A DNA stretch of 5,092 nt, from contig QHOZ01000102.1 of the NCBI GenBank assembly GCA_003219495.1, forward strand, positions 1 to 5,092, given 5' to 3'. Each line of letters starts with the position of its first letter. Within the stretch, counting starts at the first letter, position 1. Positions 1 to 5,092 of this stretch are shown here, in pieces. Position numbers and translations under genes: made by a program. Below the pieces are notes generated by a model. It saw only the letters and a program-made list of their open reading frames with translations. It searched no databases and was not told the origin of the DNA. Source of the stretch: Verrucomicrobiota bacterium. GTDB lineage: Bacteria > Verrucomicrobiota > Verrucomicrobiae > Chthoniobacterales > UBA10450.

Positions 1-452
1 ACACGAATGACGCGCCGTCTGCCATCCCGCGCTTGATCGACATCGGCGTGCAACCGTTTCTGGTCGCGTCTTCGTTGCGCGCGATCATGGCGCAACGACT
101 CGTGCGCCGGATCTGTCCGAACTGTCGCGAACCGGCGGAGTTGACCGAACCCGAAATGCGCGCGCTCCGGATCGATCCCGGACAAGTGCGCGACGCGCAA
201 GTCATGCGCGGCAAAGGTTGCGACCAATGCCGCGGCTCGGGATTCAAGGGACGCATGGGTATTTTTGAAATTTTTGTACTCGATGACGAAGTCCGGCACA
301 TGATCAACAAGCGCAGCTCCACACTGAATCTGCGGCAGCGCGCGAGAGAGCTGGGAATGCGGACGCTGCGCGAAGACGGAATTCGCAAAGTGCTTGCCGG
401 TCAAACCACTGCCGACGAAGTGATTTCAACCACGCTCGGAGACGTCAGCTGA
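1..452 (+). CDS. GspE/PilB-family assembly ATPase, C-terminal part (5' end outside window)
   Basis: This is the last ~149 codons of a cytoplasmic secretion/pilus assembly ATPase. The frame is open from base 3, and the first residues (TNDAP) are the end of the family's His-box segment (TLHTNDAP), so the Walker A, Asp box and Walker B regions lie left of the window. An apparent TTG start at 33 is internal, because conserved family sequence continues upstream of it. Visible hallmarks are the zinc-type tetracysteine (CPNC at 114-125 and CDQC at 219-230, followed by a GFKGRMGIFE segment) and the C-terminal LREDGIRKVLAGQTTADEV signature. That signature is typical of extension ATPases (GspE/PilB) rather than the retraction ATPase PilT. 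By hand, about 71 of 144 aligned residues match the end of the next gene without gaps through the first 73 residues, so the two are diverged paralogues. The TGA stop shares its final A with the ATG of the next gene, which suggests translational coupling. The family is near certain; GspE versus PilB cannot be decided here. Confidence 0.93.
   Translation, partial: TNDAPSAIPRLIDIGVQPFLVASSLRAIMAQRLVRRICPNCREPAELTEPEMRALRIDPGQVRDAQVMRGKGCDQCRGSGFKGRMGIFEIFVLDDEVRHMINKRSSTLNLRQRARELGMRTLREDGIRKVLAGQTTADEVISTTLGDVS
438..441 (+). promoter_or_regulatory. Possible Shine-Dalgarno (GGAG) for the second ATPase
   Basis: GGAG lies inside the end of the upstream coding sequence, 10 bases before the ATG at 452. 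The spacing is slightly long. Because the start codon overlaps the preceding stop (TGATG), re-initiation by the terminating ribosome is an equally good explanation for translation. Confidence 0.35.
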
Positions 453-2137
453 TGAACGAGAAACAAGTTACCGAGCTTTTCGTCGAGCAGCACGTGCTTC
501 AGCCGTCGCAAGCCGAAGACGTTCTCAACGAAACGAACTTGAACGGGAAAACAATCGTTCAAGCGATGGTCGACGGCGGCTTTATCGATGAGGGCGGCTT
601 TTATCAAACAATCGCCGCATCGCTCGGCGCCGAGTATGTCGATCTTAGCGCAACGCAAATTCCGCCCGCGATTTTGAAATTAATCCCAAGCGGATTGGCG
701 CGGCTGCATCGCGCGCTGCCGATCGGTTTAAGCGGAAACACTTTGCGCGTCGCGCTCGCTGATCCGCTCGATCCGCGCGCGGCGGAGGATTTGCGCTTCG
801 CGCTCGGCAAAGACATCGAAGTGATTGTCGCGCCGACCAATCAAGTCGACGAGCGCATCAAAGAATCTTACGGCACCGACACCGCGAGCATGGACGAAGT
901 GCTCAAGCAGCTCGGCGAAGCGGGCGATCTCTTGCAGGTGCGCGGCGACGACAGCGCCGCCGCGGTGGAAGCCGAAGCGAACGCGACACCGATCATTCGT
1001 TTTGTCGATTTGATTCTGTATCAAGCGATCCAGGATCGTGCGAGCGACATTCATTTCGAGCCGTTCGAAAACGAATTCAAAATTCGCTATCGCGTGGACG
1101 GCGCGCTTTACGAAATGTCGCCGCCGCCGCGCCATCTCGCGTTGCCGGTGATTTCCCGCGTGAAAGTGATGGCGAACATGAACATCGCAGAGCGGCGTTT
1201 GCCGCAGGACGGCCGCATTCAAAAGAATATCGCGGGCCGCAGTGTCGATCTACGCGTTTCAACTTTGCCTACGCAGTTCGGCGAGAGCGTTGTCCTGCGC
1301 GTGCTCGACCGGACAACGGTCAATCTCGATCTCGAGATGCTCGGCATGCCCGATTACATCCACAAATATTTGCTCGAGATGATCGAGCGGCCGAACGGAA
1401 TTTTCATCGCCACCGGTCCGACCGGTTCCGGAAAAACGACCACGCTTTATTCCTGCCTCCGCAAGATCAACACCCTCGATTCGAAATTGCTGACGGCGGA
1501 AGAACCGGTCGAGTACGATCTGGAAGGAATCATTCAGGTTCCTGTGAACGAGAATATCGGGCTCACCTTCGGGCGCGTGCTGCGGGCGTTTCTCCGCCAG
1601 GACCCCGACCGCATCATGATCGGTGAGACGCGCGATCTCGAGACCGCGCAGATCGCAATTCAGGCGTCGCTGACCGGTCACCTGGTTTTCACAACCCTGC
1701 ACACAAACGACGCACCGGGGGCGATCACGCGATTGATCGACATGGGCGTGGAGCCGTTTTTGATTTCAGCCACGCTCGACGCTGTGCTCGGCCAGCGCCT
1801 GCTTCGCAGCATTTGCCCGAACTGCCGGGAAAGCTACAAACCGAACGATTCGTTGCTCGCGCAGCTCGAAATTTCCAAACGCGACATTGGAGATCGCAAA
1901 TTTTTCTACGGCAAAGGCTGCGATACTTGCAACAACACCGGCTACAAAGGGCGCAAAGGCATTTACGAGTTGCTGAAAATCAGCGATCCGGTGCGGGAGC
2001 TGATCAATGAGCGCGCGCCGACGGTTGTTTTGAAACAAAAAGCGGTCGAGCTCGGCATGGTGTCGCTGCGGCAGGACGGATTGCGCAGCATTTTTGCCGG
2101 CGACACAACCATCGAGGAAGTGTTGAAATACACCTGA
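452..2137 (+). CDS. GspE/PilB-family type II secretion / type IV pilus assembly ATPase, full length
   Basis: This 561-residue cytoplasmic ATPase is of usual PilB length. It would hydrolyse ATP as a hexamer to drive the GspF/PilC platform and insert pilin subunits. An MshEN-like N-terminal domain spans about residues 1-145. The second N-terminal domain carries ASDIH (197-201), RYRVDG (212-217) and ERRLPQDGR (247-255). The RecA-like core has Walker A GPTGSGKT (322-329), an Asp-box segment TAEEPVEY (348-355), a Walker B region ending GETRD (391-395) and a His box TGHLVFTTLHTNDAP (408-422). A zinc-type tetracysteine follows (C455, C458, C490, C493), and the extension-ATPase tail LRQDGLRSIFAGDTTIEEV closes the protein. 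All catalytic motifs are present, so it should be active. Two variations stand out: Glu where the Asp box usually has Asp (EE instead of ED), and loss of the RLG residues of the c-di-GMP-binding MshEN motif. The ATG overlaps the previous stop by one base. The protein could be named GspE or PilB; I leave the symbol blank because the system type is unresolved. Confidence 0.96.
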   Translation: MNEKQVTELFVEQHVLQPSQAEDVLNETNLNGKTIVQAMVDGGFIDEGGFYQTIAASLGAEYVDLSATQIPPAILKLIPSGLARLHRALPIGLSGNTLRVALADPLDPRAAEDLRFALGKDIEVIVAPTNQVDERIKESYGTDTASMDEVLKQLGEAGDLLQVRGDDSAAAVEAEANATPIIRFVDLILYQAIQDRASDIHFEPFENEFKIRYRVDGALYEMSPPPRHLALPVISRVKVMANMNIAERRLPQDGRIQKNIAGRSVDLRVSTLPTQFGESVVLRVLDRTTVNLDLEMLGMPDYIHKYLLEMIERPNGIFIATGPTGSGKTTTLYSCLRKINTLDSKLLTAEEPVEYDLEGIIQVPVNENIGLTFGRVLRAFLRQDPDRIMIGETRDLETAQIAIQASLTGHLVFTTLHTNDAPGAITRLIDMGVEPFLISATLDAVLGQRLLRSICPNCRESYKPNDSLLAQLEISKRDIGDRKFFYGKGCDTCNNTGYKGRKGIYELLKISDPVRELINERAPTVVLKQKAVELGMVSLRQDGLRSIFAGDTTIEEVLKYT

Positions 2138-2161
2138 GCGTTTTTCTAAGATCAACATCTC

Positions 2162-3466
2162 ATGCCTCGGTTTGAATACGTAGCGCTCGATTCCCGCGGA
2201 CAGGAAACCGCTGGCGTCGTCGAAGCCGCCACAAGCAATGACGCGATCGGCCAATTGAGGCAGGCGGGTTTTTTTCCGACGAACGTTTACGAGGAAGGCC
2301 GAGGCGGTGGCGGTCGTGACGGCAAAAAAGCGGCGAAGCGTGCGGCCAAAGCGGCGCGCGTGACACAACCGCGCGAAAAACGGAAAGGCGGCGGCATTGT
2401 TCTTTTCCAGCGCAAACGCGTTAAGCCGAAAATCCTGATGATCTTTACGCGGCAGCTCGCAACGCTTATCGATTCCGGTTTGCCGTTACTGCGCGGCCTC
2501 AACGTTCTCGCCAAACAAGAACGAGATCCCGTTTTGAAAAGCACGATCGACAAACTGGCAGAGTCCGTTCAGGGCGGCAGCACATTCTCCGAAGGTCTCG
2601 CGCAGTATCCGCTGATCTTTAACGATCTTTACGTCAACATGGTGAAGGCCGGCGAAGTCGGCGGCGTGCTCGAGCTCGTACTCACGCGCCTCGCGGAGTT
2701 CCACGAAAAAGCGGCGAAGATCAAAAACAAAGTCGCCGCCGCGATGGTTTACCCGATCATCGTGATGACGATGGCGATCGCGATCATGGGATTCCTGCTC
2801 GTGTTCATCGTCCCGAAATTTGAAGCGATCTTTCACGACATGCTCGGCGATCGGCCATTGCCGGCAATCACGACGTTCGTAATTACGATCAGCCGATTTG
2901 TGCAAGCGCATTGGATGGTGCTTCTCGCCGTCATTGTCGCAGCGATCGCCGCTTACAAATTCTTCAACCGCACGCCGCGCGGAAAATCCACAATCGACGG
3001 AGTGAAACTTCGCATGCCGCTCTTCGGCGACATCATTCGCAAAACCGCGATCTCACGATTTTCGCGCTCGCTCGGAACGCTCGTTACCAGCGGCGTGCCG
3101 ATCCTGCAAGCGCTCAATATTACGCGCGAGACCGCCGGCAACAATGTGATCGCGCGTGCGATTGCGCAGGTGCACGAAGCGGTGAAGGAAGGCGAGTCGA
3201 TCGTGCAACCACTCGAAGCCAGCGGCGCATTTCCGCCGATGGTCGTCAGCATGATCGACGTCGGCGAGGAAACCGGTCAGCTGCCCGAGATGCTTTTGAA
3301 AATTGCGGATGTTTACGACGATGAAGTCGATAACTCGGTCGCCGCTATGACTGCCGCTTTGGAGCCGATCATGATTGTCTTTCTCGCTGTCGTCGTCGGC
3401 ACAATCGTCATCGCGCTCTTTCTCCCGCTCATCAGCATCATCCAAGGTTTGCAGCAACAAACGTGA
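2162..3466 (+). CDS. GspF/PilC-family inner-membrane platform protein
   Basis: This 434-residue polytopic protein would form the inner-membrane platform that couples the ATPase to pseudopilin extraction. The N-terminus (FEYVALDSRGQETAGVVEA) is the family's usual opening and supports the ATG start. Two GspF domains follow at about 92-218 and 297-422. Each begins with the repeated motif (FTRQLATLIDSGLPLL at 95-110; RFSRSLGTLVTSGVPIL at 299-315) and contains the paired MVKAGEVGG (160-168) and MIDVGEETGQL (364-374) segments. Hydrophobic segments at about 196-218, 250-267 and 401-427 fit the family's three transmembrane helices. Residues 46-90 form an unusually basic, glycine/alanine/lysine-rich insert between the N-terminal segment and the first domain. 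The gene starts 24 bases after the ATPase stop with no clear Shine-Dalgarno, and its stop overlaps the next gene's GTG. It is in order with the ATPases and pseudopilin, consistent with one operon. The GspF versus PilC name is undecided. Confidence 0.96.
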   Translation: MPRFEYVALDSRGQETAGVVEAATSNDAIGQLRQAGFFPTNVYEEGRGGGGRDGKKAAKRAAKAARVTQPREKRKGGGIVLFQRKRVKPKILMIFTRQLATLIDSGLPLLRGLNVLAKQERDPVLKSTIDKLAESVQGGSTFSEGLAQYPLIFNDLYVNMVKAGEVGGVLELVLTRLAEFHEKAAKIKNKVAAAMVYPIIVMTMAIAIMGFLLVFIVPKFEAIFHDMLGDRPLPAITTFVITISRFVQAHWMVLLAVIVAAIAAYKFFNRTPRGKSTIDGVKLRMPLFGDIIRKTAISRFSRSLGTLVTSGVPILQALNITRETAGNNVIARAIAQVHEAVKEGESIVQPLEASGAFPPMVVSMIDVGEETGQLPEMLLKIADVYDDEVDNSVAAMTAALEPIMIVFLAVVVGTIVIALFLPLISIIQGLQQQT

Positions 3467-4002
3467 AGCACGCGAACGAGACGATGTCGATCTTACGCGC
3501 GCGGGGATTCACCATCATCGAGCTGCTGATTGTCATCGCTATCATCATCATTCTCGCCGGACTCATCATGAGCACCGTCGGTTATGTGCAAAAGAAAGGC
3601 GCGCGCTCACGCGCCGAAGCGGAGATCGCGGCCATCTCCGCCGCGCTCGAGAGTTACAAAGCCGATAATGGAATTTATCCAAGTGATGCGGCTAAAACGG
3701 ATGTCGATCCTACCGCATCACCGACGCCCGCAACCGCTAGTCTCTATCTAGACGATACGACTGGAAGCGGCGTGATTCCCAAGACTTACTTTGCATTCAA
3801 ACCAAATCAACTGAGCCCGACGAACCAAGCCCAAAATGTCACGGCAATTCGCGATCCATTCGGTAACAGCTACGGCTACTCAACTATAAAGAATTCGAAC
3901 CCGAACGGAACCGATGGCTACAATCCAACGTTCGATCTTTGGAGTACGGCGGGTGAGATAACTGCCACGCCAAATCAGAATTTGTGGATCAAGAACTGGT
4001 AG
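3463..4002 (+). CDS. GspG-like type II secretion pseudopilin (type IV prepilin-like)
   Basis: This 179-residue prepilin-like protein is probably the major pseudopilin of the system. It has a class III signal: a short basic leader ending RARG, then FTIIELLIVIAIIIILAGLI. Cleavage and N-methylation by prepilin peptidase would fall between G15 and F16, leaving the conserved Glu at mature position 5 (E20). The hydrophobic N-terminal helix spans about 16-37 and continues into an amphipathic helix (AEAEIAAISAALESYKADNG). The C-terminal globular domain has GspG-like marks: NGIYPSD, DPFGNSYGY (131-139) and FDLWSTAGE (157-165). Between them lies a low-complexity TASPTPATA stretch. The GTG at 3463 overlaps the platform gene's TGA (GTGA). 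An in-frame ATG at 3484 would give MSILRARG, an 8-residue leader that is more typical in length, so the true start is unresolved; neither has a strong Shine-Dalgarno. The globular part has lower G+C (148 of 300 bases at 3661-3960, counted by hand) than the flanking genes. It could also be a generic type IV pilin-like protein; GspG is the best match by the DPFGN and FDLWS motifs. Confidence 0.9.
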   Translation: MKHANETMSILRARGFTIIELLIVIAIIIILAGLIMSTVGYVQKKGARSRAEAEIAAISAALESYKADNGIYPSDAAKTDVDPTASPTPATASLYLDDTTGSGVIPKTYFAFKPNQLSPTNQAQNVTAIRDPFGNSYGYSTIKNSNPNGTDGYNPTFDLWSTAGEITATPNQNLWIKNW

Positions 4003-4014
4003 GATCGACAATCG

Positions 4015-5092
4015 CTACTGCGGGTTGGTGTCGATGGTGATGACGACGCGGCGGTTCTTTTGTTGCCGAGCGATCTCCGCATCGTAATCGGCTTGAGACG
4101 CCGTTTGCGGAAGCTCGCGCCCACGCGTTATCGGATTGGCTGTGCCCAGCCCGCGCGTTTTGATCCGGTTGGGATCCATTCCGAATGTTTGCACCAGGAA
4201 TTGCTTCACGCTGTCCGCGCGGCGCTGGCTCAAATCGAGATTGTATTCAAAAGTGCCGATCGAATCGGTGTAACCGGCAATCGTGAACGTCGCTTTCGGG
4301 AGCCGCTTCATTAACGTGACGAGTTTTTCCAACTCGCCGGTGGCGCTGGGTTGGAAATCCGCGCTGTCGAAAGAAAATAGCTGATCGCTCGGCATGCCGA
4401 TTTGCGTTCCCGAGCCAAGCGGGCCTTTTTGCGCGAGCGCCTGCTCCAAATCGATCATTCCCGGCGCGCCTTTCTTGTTCGGTCCCGCGCTGTCGCCCGG
4501 AAGTTTACTGGTGAAAGTGTTCGGCCGTTTGATGATCGTGCTCGTCGCGAGTTCCGTTCCACTCAACGCCGGCTGCGGTCGACCCGAGACCGAGCTGTCA
4601 TTCAAAATCGATTGCTCGTGCGTTGCGTTCGGACTCTGCGAAAGCGTTTGCGCCGTGCTCCGCTCGATCTCATTCATCACCGACGCCACGTCAGCCTGAT
4701 CGACCTTTGGTTTCTCGGGCAACACGTTATTCAACTCGTCCGGCATCTGTGTTGTTGCCTGAATCTCCTGCAAAAGTTTATCGAACGATTTCTTTTCCTC
4801 CGGTTGCTGCTCTTTCGTGTCGTCCGGATTCGGTTTCGACGCCGGATTCGTCAGATCGCCGCTGGCCTTCTCGAGCTGAGCCATGTCGACCGGTTTCACG
4901 CGAAAAGTCATGGGCGGCTGCGCATCCGCGAAAACTGCCTCGACGGATTGAAAACGCGTCCGGTAAAACCAAAAGCAAAGTGAGATGTGGATCGCGAGCG
5001 ACACGATCAGCCCGAACCAGATCCAGCTTCGCTCCGGGCTGCCGGTCAGCAACGCTTCGCGCTCGATCTCGTCGATGTCATCGAAATCTGAA
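4015..5092 (-). CDS. Inner-membrane-anchored OmpA/MotB C-terminal domain protein (5' end probably outside window)
   Basis: This protein probably tethers the inner membrane to peptidoglycan. Numbered from a possible TTG start at 5052, one hydrophobic segment (about 10-30, with no lipobox or clear signal-peptidase site) is followed by a long polar linker rich in P, K, Q, E, S and N (about 45-220). A C-terminal OmpA-like domain (about 222-342) carries GYTDSIGTFEYN (260-271), LSQRRADSV (274-282) and NRRVVITI (333-340). The Asp of TDSIG (D263) and the second Arg of QRR (R278) match in spacing the two residues that bind diaminopimelate in OmpA-type domains, so peptidoglycan binding looks intact. 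The frame is open upstream of that TTG to the right edge and encodes an acidic stretch (SDFDDIDEIEREA) with no in-frame ATG or GTG, so I treat the gene as 5'-partial. The membrane segment lacks the proton-conducting Asp of MotB, arguing against a motor stator. The stop at 4015-4017 lies 12 bases from the convergent pseudopilin stop. Partner genes are unseen, so the specific role is unknown. Confidence 0.85.
   Translation of the reverse strand, partial: SDFDDIDEIEREALLTGSPERSWIWFGLIVSLAIHISLCFWFYRTRFQSVEAVFADAQPPMTFRVKPVDMAQLEKASGDLTNPASKPNPDDTKEQQPEEKKSFDKLLQEIQATTQMPDELNNVLPEKPKVDQADVASVMNEIERSTAQTLSQSPNATHEQSILNDSSVSGRPQPALSGTELATSTIIKRPNTFTSKLPGDSAGPNKKGAPGMIDLEQALAQKGPLGSGTQIGMPSDQLFSFDSADFQPSATGELEKLVTLMKRLPKATFTIAGYTDSIGTFEYNLDLSQRRADSVKQFLVQTFGMDPNRIKTRGLGTANPITRGRELPQTASQADYDAEIARQQKNRRVVITIDTNPQ

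Noticed and set aside
33..35. TTG as a translation start for a small stand-alone protein at the left edge
   Set aside because: Conserved ATPase sequence (TNDAPSAIPR) precedes it in frame to the window edge, so it is an internal Leu codon.
1412..1426. Repeated ACCGGT hexamer as a possible protein-binding site
   Set aside because: It encodes the Thr-Gly pairs of the Walker A loop, so the repeat is explained by the protein sequence.
2138..2161. Possible promoter or terminator in the 24-base gap between the ATPase and the platform gene
   Set aside because: The gap is too short for a full promoter. It has a short T-run (TTTTT) but no preceding GC-rich hairpin, so it reads as an intra-operon spacer.
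728..2368. Long open frames on the minus strand opposite the second ATPase and the start of the platform gene (728-1222, 1259-1702, 1766-2368)
   Set aside because: Their translations are Arg/His-rich with no recognisable domain, and they lie wholly opposite strongly conserved genes. They are mirror frames expected in G+C-rich coding DNA.
4004..4035. Inverted repeat ATCGACA (4004-4010) / TGTCGAT (4029-4035) at the convergent gene junction, as a possible bidirectional terminator
   Set aside because: The stem is only 7 bp, the loop is 18 bases and no T-tract follows on either strand. The right arm lies inside the OmpA-type coding sequence. It could occur by chance in this GATCG-rich DNA.
4402..4983. 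Plus-strand open frame opposite the OmpA-type gene
   Set aside because: The translation is Arg/Leu-rich low-quality sequence, while the minus strand has a clear OmpA domain and membrane segment. This is a shadow frame.

Overview
The window is densely coding (roughly 55-60% G+C by eye) and carries part of a type IV filament operon, of the type II secretion (Gsp) / type IV pilus (Pil) family, on the plus strand. An unrelated OmpA-domain gene faces it on the minus strand. Compact operon structure, weak or absent Shine-Dalgarno sequences, tandem PilB-like ATPases and an inner-membrane-anchored OmpA protein suggest an environmental Gram-negative bacterium. Verrucomicrobiota (or another PVC-group lineage) is my best guess, from general resemblance only; no rRNA or marker gene is present to confirm it.

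Layout: 1-452 is the C-terminal end of a first GspE/PilB-type assembly ATPase, cut by the left edge. 452-2137 is a complete second ATPase of the same family, starting inside the stop codon of the first. 2162-3466 is the GspF/PilC inner-membrane platform protein. 3463-4002 is a GspG-like pseudopilin whose GTG start overlaps the platform gene's stop. After a 12-base gap, 4015-5092 (minus strand) encodes a protein with one N-terminal membrane anchor, a long polar linker and a C-terminal OmpA/MotB peptidoglycan-binding domain. Its reading frame stays open to the right edge, so its true start is probably outside the window.

How the genes work together: the cytoplasmic ATPase hexamer(s) turn the GspF/PilC platform, which lifts pseudopilin subunits from the inner membrane into a periplasmic or surface filament. 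The E-E-F-G gene order with tight junctions suggests one transcript with translational coupling. No prepilin peptidase, retraction ATPase (PilT) or secretin is present here. The OmpA-type protein is transcribed convergently and is probably a separate cell-envelope function.

I see no RNA gene, CRISPR array, insertion sequence, integration site or convincing intrinsic terminator. There is no gene-free stretch over 300 bases; the longest gap is 24 bases. This is mostly a conventional region. The points most worth a second look are the paired, diverged ATPases, the degenerate c-di-GMP-type motif in the second ATPase, the basic/glycine-rich insert in the platform protein, and the membrane-anchored OmpA protein.
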